64,000 nt of DNA from the NCBI GenBank assembly GCA_016217595.1, contig JACRHS010000021.1, forward strand, positions 124,001 to 188,000, read 5' to 3'. Source of the stretch: Opitutia bacterium (GTDB lineage Bacteria; Verrucomicrobiota; Verrucomicrobiia; Opitutales; Opitutaceae). Numbering within the stretch: the stretch's first letter is position 1; every line of letters begins with the position of its first letter. The notes below the pieces were generated by a model. The model was not told the origin of the DNA and ran no database searches. It saw nothing but the letters and a program-made list of their open reading frames with translations. This document shows positions 48,763 to 58,274 of the stretch, one piece after another. A program made the translations under genes and the position numbers.

Positions 48763-49914
48763 ATGTTGCCCGTCGCCGCTTCGATGCCCGCACCAGACCC
48801 AGAATCTCCGTCGGAAAACACTCCGGCCACCGCCGCGCCCCTCGCGGCCGGCGCGGGCGTGGCGGAGCTGGAGACGGCGCTCCGCCAGCTCGTCACCACC
48901 AAGGCATGGGACATCACCCGCCCCCTGCCGACCACCCGCGAGCTGGGCACGCGTTACCGGATTTCCAACGCCAGCGTCTGCCGCCTGCTGCTCCGCTTGA
49001 AAGACGAGGGCACGATCTGGCGGCGCGACAACGGCCGCTATTTTCTCAACGAAAGCCGCCGGCTGTACGCGCGCCGCAAACCCCACGCCTGCCTCCTGCG
49101 CAAGCTGGAGCATTGGAGCCGCACGTATCAGGGCATCATGAGCGGCGTCAGCCAGGCGCTCGGTCCCGACCGCGCCGCGCTGCTGTTCGTGCACAACGAA
49201 TCGCTGGTGCGCCACGCCGACACCGCGTTTCCGCCGCATCACGCCGACGCGGAAGCGCAACGCGAGTTGCTGGCCGAATTTTTCCGCGATCACGACCGGC
49301 AGTTCCACGGCATCCTGCTCGACGAAGTGTGGCTCGACGAAGCGCTGCGGGAATTCGCCCCGCAACTCGCCCACGCCGTGCTCGTCGGCCGGCCGACGGC
49401 GTTGCCGGAGCTTTCCAGTGTGAGCGCCGACATCGACGCCAGCGCGCAGCTCGCCGTCGCGCATCTTTTCTCCCGCGGATTCGACACGCTCTGGCTGGCC
49501 GTCCCTTTCGAAAATTCGGTGGCGATCCAGCTCATGAAAAGCGCCGTCCGCCGCGCGACCGAACAACTCGGCCGGCCGCTGACCGAGACCCAAATCCACT
49601 CCGTGGCCACGCCGGAGGATCGCGCGCAGTTTGTCGAGCGGCTGCGCGCCGCCCCGGAGCGCAGCGGCGTCTTTTGTCTCGAAGACAACGTGAGCCTGTT
49701 GCTGCATCGCGCCCTCGCCGCCGCCGGCATTGCCTGCCCGGAGCGCGTCGGCCTGCTCTCGGCGATGGGCACGGACATCGTGCTCGACCGGCAAATTTCC
49801 AGCCTGCAAATCGACTTCGCCGGCATCGGACGCGCCGCCGGGCGGATTCTCGCCGAAGACACGCGGCAAACGGTGCTGCTGCCTCCGCAACTCGCCGCAG
49901 GTTCGACCACTTGA
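48763..49914 (+). CDS. GntR-type winged helix fused to LacI-type ligand domain (regulator)
   Basis: 383 residues from ATG 48763 (ATG 48784 is equally possible). Residues ~30-95 form a GntR winged helix (ITRPLPTTRELGTRYRISNA, then RLLLRLKDEGTIWRRDNGRY). Residues ~120-375 follow the periplasmic-binding fold of LacI/GalR regulators (VSADIDASAQLAVAHLFSRG, then IACPERVGLLSAMG). This GntR-LacI hybrid is frequent in Verrucomicrobiota sugar loci. It probably controls the adjacent MFS/Gfo-Idh genes or the TonB receptor locus in response to a sugar. Confidence 0.85.
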   Translation: MLPVAASMPAPDPESPSENTPATAAPLAAGAGVAELETALRQLVTTKAWDITRPLPTTRELGTRYRISNASVCRLLLRLKDEGTIWRRDNGRYFLNESRRLYARRKPHACLLRKLEHWSRTYQGIMSGVSQALGPDRAALLFVHNESLVRHADTAFPPHHADAEAQRELLAEFFRDHDRQFHGILLDEVWLDEALREFAPQLAHAVLVGRPTALPELSSVSADIDASAQLAVAHLFSRGFDTLWLAVPFENSVAIQLMKSAVRRATEQLGRPLTETQIHSVATPEDRAQFVERLRAAPERSGVFCLEDNVSLLLHRALAAAGIACPERVGLLSAMGTDIVLDRQISSLQIDFAGIGRAAGRILAEDTRQTVLLPPQLAAGSTT

Positions 49915-49971
49915 AGTCCGACGGGCGGGCGGCGTTTCCGCGGCGCATCCCAGAAAATGGGCAAAAAAAGT

Positions 49972-50013
49972 GGCGGGCCGCCTACCCCTAAGCGGCCCGC
50001 CTTTGCTTTCTTA
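49972..50013 (+). terminator. Rho-independent terminator after the regulator
   Basis: GGCGGGCCGC (49972-49981) pairs with GCGGCCCGCC (49992-50001), 10 bp perfect, loop CTACCCCTAA, then T-rich TTTGCTTTCTT. A run of seven A before the stem means it could also work leftward. Confidence 0.8.
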
Positions 50014-50262
50014 GTTACCCCAAAACTCCCGCTAGGCGGGAGAAAGCGATAAACTTGAAACGTCGCGATGGAGCCAACGGCGCCTCGCTCCGTCAACACC
50101 ACTTTGGAGCGTAGAAATACGCATCGGCGCAAACTTTTTGCCGGGCAGTTATGACTGTCGGTAAAGATTGCGAAGCCGCACATCCCGGACATGTTTAGGC
50201 GCATCGCCGCCCGCCCGCCCCGCGCCTTCTGGCGCGATCTGCCGCGCGCGCGATCTACCCAC
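50014..50262. other. Leader region of the hybrid kinase, possibly structured
   Basis: Contains CTCCCGC-tag-GCGGGAG (about 50026-50042), a perfect 7-bp hairpin, and GATGGAGC...GCTCCGTC (about 50069-50096). No known riboswitch consensus could be matched with confidence. Together with the terminator it fills the 348-base gap 49915-50262. Confidence 0.4.
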
Positions 50263-52578
50263 ATGTCAACGCCCTCCTCCCCGACCACCCTGCTGCGGGT
50301 TTTGCTCGTAGAGGATTCTGAGCCCGATGCCGAGCTATTGACCCATCATTTGCAGCAGGCCGGCTTCACCGTGGCCGTCAAGCGGGTCGACACGCCCTCT
50401 GTCTTTCAAACCACGCTCCATCGTCAGCCGTGGGATGTGATCATATCCGATTATTCCATGCCGCGCTTTTCCGGCTTGAAGGCGCTGGAGCTGGCCAAGG
50501 CCAGCGGGCTCGACATCCCCTTCAGTCTCGTCTCCGGCTCGGTGGGCGAGGACGTCGCCGTCAACGCCATGCGCGCCGGCGCGAGCGATTATCTGATCAA
50601 GGACCGGCTGACCCGGCTCGGCCCGGTGGTGACACGCGAGCTGGCAGAGGCTGCGTCGCGTCGCAATCGACTCCAGGCCGAGGGGCAAGTCCGGCAATGG
50701 TCGCACGCCGTGCATCAGGCGCCGGTCAGCATCGTCATCACCGATCTCACCGGGGCCATCGAGTATGTGAATCCGAAGTTCACCGAGGCGACCGGCTACA
50801 CGCTGGAAGAAGTCCGCGGGCAGAACCCCCGCATCCTCAAATCGGGGGAGATGCCACGCGAGGCGTACGCCCAGCTCTGGGCCGCCATTTCCGCGGGCCG
50901 CGAATGGCGCGGCGAATTCCATAATCGCAAGAAGAGCGGCGAGCTTTTCTGGGAAAGCGCCGCCATCTCGCCCATCCGCGACGCCGAGGGGCGCATCACC
51001 CACTATCTCGCCACCAAGGAAGACATCACCGAGCGCAAACGCACCGAGACCCTCATCCGGGAACAAGCCGCACTGCTTGATAACGCCAACGACGCAATTT
51101 ACGTCCGCGACCTCGACCAAACCATTCGCTACTGGAATCGTGGCGCCGAACGCCTCTACGGGTGGACGCGGGATGAAGCCGTCGGGAAATTATCCACCCA
51201 GCTGTTTGTCGATGACGCCTCGTTGATCGACACCATCGGCGCCTCGCTCCTCAAATACGACTCTTGGTCGGGCGAAATCCGCCACATCAACAAACTCGGC
51301 GCTCCTCTCGACATCTTTTCCCGCTGCACCCTGATGCGCGACGAGCAGGGCCGCCCCTATGGAGCGTTCGTCATCAACTCCGACATCACCGGCAAAAAGC
51401 AATTGGAAGCGCAGTTCCTGCGGGCGCAGCGGTTGGAGAGCCTGGGGGCCCTGGCCAGCGGCATCGCCCATGATCTGAACAATATGCTCGCACCGATCCT
51501 GCTCGCGATTCCCACGCTGCAACGCGACGACGTGCCGCAAGAGACCAAAAACCGCTTGCTCTCCTCGATGGGCACGAGCGCCCAGCGCAGCGCCGAGATC
51601 ATCCGCCAGGTGCTCACCTTCGCCCGCGGCATCAAAGGCGAACGCATCACCCTCCAACCGCGCCATCTCGTGCATGAGGTCGGCAATATCATTCAAGAAA
51701 CGTTCCCCAAAAACATTCAGATCGAATTGGACATCGCCCCCGAGATCTGGCCGGTCCTTGGCGATTCCACGCAGATCGAACAGGCGGTGATGAACCTCTG
51801 CGTCAACGCCCGCGACGCCATGCCTGATGGCGGCAGCCTGTTGCTCACATTGGAAAATTTTTCAGCCGATGAGGCGCTCGTCCAGACCACCCCCGGGGCC
51901 AGCGTCGGCCCTTACGTGCGCTTCTCTGTGACCGACACAGGCACGGGAATCCCGGCCGATATTCTGAGCAAAAAGATTTTCGAACCGTTCTTCACGACCA
52001 AGCCACCGGGCCTGGGCACCGGTTTGGGTCTGTCGACCGTGCTCGGGATCGTGCGCAATCACGGTGGCTTCGTGCGCGTGAAGAGCGAGATGGGACGCGG
52101 CTCCAACTTCGAGTTTTTCCTGCCCGCCACTCCCGCCACCCCGATCCCCGTCGAGCCCGTCGCCAGCACCGATATTGTCCGCGCCCGCGGCGAACTGATT
52201 CTTGTGGTGGACGACGAGAAGACATTCCAATCGATCATCAGCCGCGTGCTGGAGGAACACGGTTACCGTGTCCTCTCCGCGCATGAAGGCACCGAAGCCG
52301 TCGGTCTTTTCCTCCAGCACCAAAGCGAAATCACCGCCGTCATCGTCGATATGAAAATGCCGGGCATGGACGGACCGGCGTTAATCCGCGTACTCCGCCA
52401 CATCCAGCCCACCGTGCGGCTGATCGGCACCAGCGGATATGGCGACTTCGATGGTGAAGACAGCGAGGCGCTCGAACTGCCGGCATTTTTAACCAAGCCT
52501 TTTACCAGCGGCAAACTGCTGCACACCTTGGAAAAGATCTGCCAGCTCCCGCCGGCGCCGCCAGACAAAGCCTCGTGA
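50263..52578 (+). CDS. Hybrid histidine kinase: REC-PAS-PAS-HK-REC
   Basis: 771 residues from ATG 50263; an earlier in-frame ATG (50191) adds 24 Arg/Pro-rich residues and is not preferred. The N-terminal receiver has [10 protein letters not shown] and phospho-Asp63 (ISDYSMP). Two PAS domains (about 150-265, 275-390) precede the H-box [10 protein letters not shown] with His403, then [26 protein letters not shown] and [13 protein letters not shown]. The C-terminal receiver keeps DDEKTF and Asp696 ([11 protein letters not shown]). No membrane segment, so it is cytosolic and likely integrates an upstream phosphorelay. No response regulator with DNA-binding domain is adjacent. Confidence 0.93.
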   Translation: MSTPSSPTTLLRVLLVEDSEPDAELLTHHLQQAGFTVAVKRVDTPSVFQTTLHRQPWDVIISDYSMPRFSGLKALELAKASGLDIPFSLVSGSVGEDVAVNAMRAGASDYLIKDRLTRLGPVVTRELAEAASRRNRLQAEGQVRQWSHAVHQAPVSIVITDLTGAIEYVNPKFTEATGYTLEEVRGQNPRILKSGEMPREAYAQLWAAISAGREWRGEFHNRKKSGELFWESAAISPIRDAEGRITHYLATKEDITERKRTETLIREQAALLDNANDAIYVRDLDQTIRYWNRGAERLYGWTRDEAVGKLSTQLFVDDASLIDTIGASLLKYDSWSGEIRHINKLGAPLDIFSRCTLMRDEQGRPYGAFVINSDITGKKQLEAQFLRAQRLESLGALASGIAHDLNNMLAPILLAIPTLQRDDVPQETKNRLLSSMGTSAQRSAEIIRQVLTFARGIKGERITLQPRHLVHEVGNIIQETFPKNIQIELDIAPEIWPVLGDSTQIEQAVMNLCVNARDAMPDGGSLLLTLENFSADEALVQTTPGASVGPYVRFSVTDTGTGIPADILSKKIFEPFFTTKPPGLGTGLGLSTVLGIVRNHGGFVRVKSEMGRGSNFEFFLPATPATPIPVEPVASTDIVRARGELILVVDDEKTFQSIISRVLEEHGYRVLSAHEGTEAVGLFLQHQSEITAVIVDMKMPGMDGPALIRVLRHIQPTVRLIGTSGYGDFDGEDSEALELPAFLTKPFTSGKLLHTLEKICQLPPAPPDKAS

Positions 52579-52722
52579 GGTCGGGCCGCCCCCGGCGGCG
52601 CCGTTAATGATATAAGCCAGGGCGGGCTTATCTTGGGCGCTCCCGGCGCTACGCTCTGCGTAGTTCCACTCCATTGTCTATTGGCGCAGTCGCTTTTAGA
52701 CTAACCCAAGCCCCTCCCCGTC

Positions 52723-55700
52723 ATGACTGCCCCCACACCCCGCCTCTCGCTTTCGCGTCGGCTCGCGTCGGCGCTTCCGTTCCTGCTCGGCTGGATCTTC
52801 GTCTTCGCGCAGACCGTGCCGGGCTCGGCCCAGACCATCCCCACCGGCACCATCACCGGCCGCATCCTCAACCCCGCTACCGGCGAATATGTGCGCAACG
52901 CCGAGGTCCGCATCGCCGGCACCGAGTATTCCACCGTGACCGAATCCGACGGCACCTACGAGCTCACCGATGTGCCCGTCGGCCCGGCCAAAATTACGGT
53001 CGACTACACGGGTTATGAGACGCCGCCCGCCACCGTCACCGTCGTCGCCAACCAGAGCGTCAATCAGGACTTCAATCTCTCGCCCGCCATCGCCCGCACC
53101 GGAAAAAAGGACGAGGTGGTCGAGCTCTCTACGTTCGTCGTTTCCTCCGAACGCGAGGGCAATGCCAAGGCCATCATGGACCAGCGCCGCAACATGAACA
53201 TCAGCACTTCGGTCGCGTCCGATATTTTCGGCGATGTCACCGACGGCAATGTCGGCGAGTTCCTGAAATATCTGCCGGGCGTCGACATCGATTACGTCGA
53301 GTCCGAGACCCGCGGCCCCCGTCTCGGCGGCATGGATGCGCAGTACACCGGCGTCTCCTTTGACGGCGTCCGCGTCGCGAGCGCCGATGCGCTCCGCACC
53401 GGCGATCTCGGGCGGGCGACCAGCTTCGAGGCGTTTTCGATCAGCAGCATCGAATCGATCGAGATCAACCGCACGTCGAGCCCCGACATGGATGCCGACG
53501 CTCCCGCCGGCACGATCAACATGAAAACCAAGCGGGCGTTCGACCGCAAAGGCCGCCTGCTCCGCTACAACGCCAGCATGAACCTCAACTCCGAGGAGTT
53601 CACCTGGAGCCGGACCTACGGCCCCGGCGGGCGCAAAGAATTCAAGATGCGCCCCAATTACAGCCTGGAGTACTCCGACTCGTTTCTCCGCAACACGCTC
53701 GGGTTCGTCGCCAGCATTAATCACGTCGACTCCTACACGGAACAGTACCGGCACAACCTGACGTTCAACACCTCGCCGACGGCCGCCGACCCGCGCCCCA
53801 TGGTGATCACCGCGCTGAACTTCAAGGACGGCAACAAAAACATCGCCAAGGACACCTACACGCTGACGACGGACTGGAAGGCCACGCGCAATCTCGTGCT
53901 CTCGAACACCATCATCTACAATTACGCGCTCGGGCAGTTCTACAACCGCGAGTGGACCTTCAACGCCGCGACGAACAACGCCAACGCCAACACCGGCCGC
54001 CACAGATCGCTCGGCGACGTGAACAACGTCAGCACCAACGGACTTGCCACTAACACTTCGCGCAACTCCGCCACCGGCGGTGGCAGCGCGAGCAAGCGCA
54101 CCATCACGTTCACCATGGCGCAGAAATTCGAGCTCAAGCTCGCCAGCTGGGTCATCGACGGTGCGGCCACCCTTTCCCACTCGTTCAACAACTATGAGGC
54201 ATTGGAAAAGGGCCACTCCCGCAGCGAGGACACGAACAGCATCACGAGCGATTTCATCGCCACCCGCCCAGGCAACACGTCACACGAATGGGTCATCCGC
54301 CAGGTCTCCGGCCCCGACTGGTTCAACCTCGCCAACCGCACCTACCCGCGCATCACCAACGAGGGCCGCTACGCGCGCACCGAAATCTGGACCGGCGAGC
54401 TCAACGCCAAATGGACCACTCCGCTGCGCAAATTTCCCACCATCCTGAAATTCGGCGCCAAGTGGAGCGATGAGACCCGCAAGAATGGCAACGAGACGCC
54501 GTACTACACCTGGGCGTATGTCGGGCCCGGCGGTGTGCAATACCGGGCCGACGGCACGCTCGACACCACCACCGGCAGTTTCGCCGCGTTCCCCAATCGC
54601 AACACTTGGAACACCGGCACCACGAATATCCTCACCACCGTGAATTCCAACGGACAGGTGCTCGCGATGCCGCGGCCCGACCCCAACGCCCTTGCCGACC
54701 TCGCCCGCGCCCACCCCGAGTACTTCGTCAGCAACGCCACCGCCGACAATTACTACAATGCTTTCATCGCCAACCGGCGCGACACGGCCCAGACCGTCAC
54801 CGCCGGCTACGGCATGGCGACCGTCAGAGTCTCCCCCAAAATCACGATGCAGACCGGCGTCCGCTGGGAAAAAACCGACCACGATTCCCGCGATTACAGT
54901 CCGCGCACCAGCGCCGAGATGCAGGCCGCAGGCTTCACGCTCAACAGCTCATTCCGCGCCACCACCATCGATGGCCTCCGCTACCAGTTCTTGACCAAGC
55001 CGCAGGTTCATCACCGCGAAAAGTACGCCAGCTTTTTCCCGATGGTGTCGCTCAAGTACAATGTGAGCCGCTCGCTCCAGTTCCAGGCCGGCATGAACAA
55101 AGCCATCGCGCGCCCGCCGACCGATGCCATCGCCGGCGTCTGGTTGATCAACGAAAACACGCAGGTCATCACCGCGCCCAATGCCGGCTTGAAGCCCGAA
55201 TATTCCAACAACTACGCCGCACGCCTCGCCTACTATTTCGAGCCGGCCGGCCAGTTCTCGGTCAGCGTTTCGCAAAACGATATCCGCAATCTCCGCGAAT
55301 CGCGCACCGGCACCGCGGAGGAATTCGGCTTCGCCGGCGATCCGGTTTACGGCAGCTATTCGTTCCAATCCACGTACAACGTTTCCTCGCCGCGCCGCTT
55401 CCGCAACATCGAGCTCGCGTACAATCAGACGCTGCCGTTCCGCGCCGAGGCGCTGCGCGGCATCACCATCAACACCGCGGTCACCCGCTCTTACTGCGAC
55501 TCACGCCGGGCCAGCCTCCTGCCCTACCGCGTCACCGGCGGCCTGGGTTACCGCTACAAACGTCTCAGCCTGCGCCTCGGCGTCGTGTGGCGCGACAACA
55601 CGCCGGGCATGGGCACCGACGGCACCTACGGTCTCTACCGGCTCCACGACACCAAACTCGATGTCGGCGGCGAATTCCGGCTGAACAAATGGGCCACGTT

Positions 55701-55845
55701 CTTCTTCCAGGGCCGCGACATCTTCAACGGCGGCCAGACGTGGATGATGACTCCGCCCGGTAGCGTCGAAGGTCAGGGCGCCGCGGTCCGCGTCTACGAA
55801 AATTACGGAGCCAACTGGAATTTCGGCATCAAGGGCATGTTCTAA
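52723..55845 (+). CDS. TonB-dependent receptor with carboxypeptidase-regulatory N-domain
   Basis: 1040 residues from ATG 52723. A signal peptide ends near GSAQ (residue 38). GTITGRILNPATGEYVRNAE begins a CarboxypepD_reg-like beta domain (about 42-125). The plug follows (about 140-270, with NVGEFLKYLPGVDIDYVES and SIESIEINRTSSPDMDAD). The rest is a beta-barrel ending in the outer-membrane signal FGIKGMF with a terminal Phe. It imports a large nutrient, probably a carbohydrate or chelate, using TonB energy. No SusD homologue is adjacent, as usual for this phylum. Confidence 0.95.
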   Translation: MTAPTPRLSLSRRLASALPFLLGWIFVFAQTVPGSAQTIPTGTITGRILNPATGEYVRNAEVRIAGTEYSTVTESDGTYELTDVPVGPAKITVDYTGYETPPATVTVVANQSVNQDFNLSPAIARTGKKDEVVELSTFVVSSEREGNAKAIMDQRRNMNISTSVASDIFGDVTDGNVGEFLKYLPGVDIDYVESETRGPRLGGMDAQYTGVSFDGVRVASADALRTGDLGRATSFEAFSISSIESIEINRTSSPDMDADAPAGTINMKTKRAFDRKGRLLRYNASMNLNSEEFTWSRTYGPGGRKEFKMRPNYSLEYSDSFLRNTLGFVASINHVDSYTEQYRHNLTFNTSPTAADPRPMVITALNFKDGNKNIAKDTYTLTTDWKATRNLVLSNTIIYNYALGQFYNREWTFNAATNNANANTGRHRSLGDVNNVSTNGLATNTSRNSATGGGSASKRTITFTMAQKFELKLASWVIDGAATLSHSFNNYEALEKGHSRSEDTNSITSDFIATRPGNTSHEWVIRQVSGPDWFNLANRTYPRITNEGRYARTEIWTGELNAKWTTPLRKFPTILKFGAKWSDETRKNGNETPYYTWAYVGPGGVQYRADGTLDTTTGSFAAFPNRNTWNTGTTNILTTVNSNGQVLAMPRPDPNALADLARAHPEYFVSNATADNYYNAFIANRRDTAQTVTAGYGMATVRVSPKITMQTGVRWEKTDHDSRDYSPRTSAEMQAAGFTLNSSFRATTIDGLRYQFLTKPQVHHREKYASFFPMVSLKYNVSRSLQFQAGMNKAIARPPTDAIAGVWLINENTQVITAPNAGLKPEYSNNYAARLAYYFEPAGQFSVSVSQNDIRNLRESRTGTAEEFGFAGDPVYGSYSFQSTYNVSSPRRFRNIELAYNQTLPFRAEALRGITINTAVTRSYCDSRRASLLPYRVTGGLGYRYKRLSLRLGVVWRDNTPGMGTDGTYGLYRLHDTKLDVGGEFRLNKWATFFFQGRDIFNGGQTWMMTPPGSVEGQGAAVRVYENYGANWNFGIKGMF

Positions 55846-55928
55846 AACGACGCCCCCTGCTCGGCCTCCGCAAGCGGGAGACCCGCCTTCCCGCTTGCCG
55901 TCCCTCCCCCGCCGGCCGAACTTTTTCC

Positions 55929-58223
55929 GTGCCTCGCCCCCTCCGCGCCTTTCTGTCCGCCGGATCGTCGTTTGTCCGCCGTCATTTTTTTCCGACTCTC
56001 GGGCTCGCCGCGCTTTTGGTCGCCGCGGTCGGCGTCGCGTTCTGGCCGGCGCTGCGCGGGCAATTCATCTGGGACGACGACCTCCATGTGACCGCCAACC
56101 CCACGATTGTGGGACCGCTCGGCCTGTGGGAAATCTGGACAACTTCCGCCGCCAATTACTTCCCGCTGGTGCTGACCAATTTTTGGCTGCAACACGCGCT
56201 CTGGGGTCTGAACCCGCTGCCCTACCATGTCGTCACGCTCGCGTTGCACGCCGCCAGCGCGGTGCTCTTGTGGCGCTTGCTGTGGCGGCTGGACGTGCCC
56301 GGAGCCTGGCTCGGCGCCGCCCTGTGGGCACTGCATCCGGTGCAGGTCGAATCGGTCGCGTGGATCTCGGAATTGAAGAACACGCAGTCGGCGCTTTTCT
56401 ACCTGCTCGCGATCCGGGCGTTCGTGGAGTGGATCGACGACGATCGCCGCCGCCGGTTTTACGCCCTCGCATTGCTCGGCGCGCTACTCGCGATCTTGAG
56501 CAAGCCCTCCGCAGCGATGCTGCCGCTCGTACTCGCCTTGTGCAGCTGGTGGCGGCGCGGCCGCCTGACGTGGCACGATGCGGCGATGCTCGCGCCCTTC
56601 TTTGTGCTCTCGGCCCTCGCCGCCGGCTGGACGATCTGGGAGCAGAAATTTCACTCGGGCGCGGTGGGCCCGGAGTGGAGTCAAAGCTGGCCGGAGCGCG
56701 GCCTCATCGCCGGACGCGCCCTCTGGTTCTATCTCGGCAAACTGGTCTGGCCCCACCCGCTGATTTTCATCTACCCGCGCTGGTCGCTCGACGCCCGCCA
56801 GCTGACCGCCTATCTGCCGCTCGCCGCGGCGCTCGGCGGTTTGGTGGCGGCGTGGGTTTTCCGCCACCGCGGCGGCCGGCCGGTATTTCTCGCCGTCGCT
56901 TATTTTGTCGCGCTGCTGTTTCCGGTCCTGGGCTTCTTCGACGTTTACTTCTTCCGGTATTCATTTGTTGGCGATCATTTCCAGTACCTCGCCAGCATCG
57001 GTCCACTGGCGCTGGCCGGCGCCGGGCTCGCCCGCCTCGGAGCAGGGATGCCGGCATGGTGGCAACGCGCGCGGCCGGTCGCCGCCGGCGTGCTGCTGCT
57101 GGGACTCGCAACGCTCAGCTGGCGGCAGTGCTCCATCTACGCGAGCCGCGAGACACTCTGGCGCGCGACCGTCAACGCCAACCCCGATTGCGTGATGGCC
57201 TGGCTCAACCTTGCCGACACGCTCGTCCGCCAAAACCGTCACGCCGAGGCGGTCGCCACCTTTGAGGAGGCATTGCGCCGTCGTCCCCATGACGCCGACG
57301 CGCACAACGATCTCGGCGGCGTGCTGCTTCTTCTGGGCCGGCCGCAGGAAGCGTTGCCCCATCTCGAAAGCGCGATTCGCCTCCGCCCCGACTTCGCCGA
57401 AGGTCATGACAACCTCGGCAACGTCCTCCGCGCCCTCGGCCGGCGCACGGAGGCGATGGCGCAATACACCGAGGCGCTCCGTCTGAACCCCAACCTCGCA
57501 TCGGCGCACAACAACCTCGGCTGCGAACTCGCCGAACGCGGTCAGCCGGCGGAAGCCCTGCCGCACTTCGCCACAGCATTGCGCCTCAAACCCGACCATG
57601 CCGAGGCGCACGACAACCTGGCCACGGCCTTGCGCGAACTCGGCCGGGTGCCCGAGACGCTGCCGCATTTCGTGCGCGCACTGGAGCTCCGGCCCGCCTT
57701 CACCGCCGCACGCTGCCGTTACGCTGCTGCGCTCGCCGCCATCGGACGCACCGCGGAAGCATTGACCCAACTCGAACGCGCCGTGGCGCTCGCGCCCGAG
57801 TCTGCCGAAGCGCACCACAATTTGGGCACGGCGCTCGCGCAATCCGGCCGCGTGGCGGAGGCCGTGGCGCAATTCGAGGCGGCGACGCGGCTCGCGCCGG
57901 ATTTCGCCTCCGCCCGCCTCAACCTCGGCCTCGCCCTCTGCGCGTTGCAACGCTGGCCGGACGCCATCGCGCAGCTGGAGGCGGCCGTGCGCCTCGTGCC
58001 CGATTCCGCCGCCGCGCACAGTCAGCTCGCCGTGGCCTTGGTCAACAACGGTCAGCTGCCTGCCGCCGTGCCACACTTCGAGGCGGCGCTGCTCCTCGCG
58101 CCGCAAGCCGCTGAAGTGCACGCCAACTACGCGCAAGTGCTGGATGCGCTCGAACGCCCACGCGCGGCGGCCGAGCACCGGCAGGAAGCCGCGCGCCTGC
58201 TCCGCGCCCAACCGTCGCGCTGA
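55929..58223 (+). CDS. Multispanning membrane protein with C-terminal TPR array (paralogue 1)
   Basis: 764 residues from GTG 55929. About 10 hydrophobic segments fill residues 15-410; the first loop has FIWDDDLHVTANP, the acidic-loop pattern of PMT/TMTC-type membrane glycosyltransferases, and LHPVQVESVAWISELKNTQS follows. Residues ~420-760 contain about ten 34-residue TPR units (for example AWLNLADTLVRQNRHAEAVA). TMTC-like proteins glycosylate or assemble exported proteins, but the enzyme activity is not established here. A paralogue follows 51 bases later, so the pair arose by tandem duplication. Confidence 0.82.
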   Translation: MPRPLRAFLSAGSSFVRRHFFPTLGLAALLVAAVGVAFWPALRGQFIWDDDLHVTANPTIVGPLGLWEIWTTSAANYFPLVLTNFWLQHALWGLNPLPYHVVTLALHAASAVLLWRLLWRLDVPGAWLGAALWALHPVQVESVAWISELKNTQSALFYLLAIRAFVEWIDDDRRRRFYALALLGALLAILSKPSAAMLPLVLALCSWWRRGRLTWHDAAMLAPFFVLSALAAGWTIWEQKFHSGAVGPEWSQSWPERGLIAGRALWFYLGKLVWPHPLIFIYPRWSLDARQLTAYLPLAAALGGLVAAWVFRHRGGRPVFLAVAYFVALLFPVLGFFDVYFFRYSFVGDHFQYLASIGPLALAGAGLARLGAGMPAWWQRARPVAAGVLLLGLATLSWRQCSIYASRETLWRATVNANPDCVMAWLNLADTLVRQNRHAEAVATFEEALRRRPHDADAHNDLGGVLLLLGRPQEALPHLESAIRLRPDFAEGHDNLGNVLRALGRRTEAMAQYTEALRLNPNLASAHNNLGCELAERGQPAEALPHFATALRLKPDHAEAHDNLATALRELGRVPETLPHFVRALELRPAFTAARCRYAAALAAIGRTAEALTQLERAVALAPESAEAHHNLGTALAQSGRVAEAVAQFEAATRLAPDFASARLNLGLALCALQRWPDAIAQLEAAVRLVPDSAAAHSQLAVALVNNGQLPAAVPHFEAALLLAPQAAEVHANYAQVLDALERPRAAAEHRQEAARLLRAQPSR

Positions 58224-58274
58224 CGCGCCCCTTCCCGCTTGCCGTCTCCCGAGCGAAAAACGAACGTTGCCGCC

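Noticed and set aside
50040-50190. Possible fluoride or cyclic-di-GMP riboswitch (short matches such as GCGATGGAG and GCGAAGCC)
   Set aside because: Only isolated words match; the required helices and pseudoknot partners could not be found.
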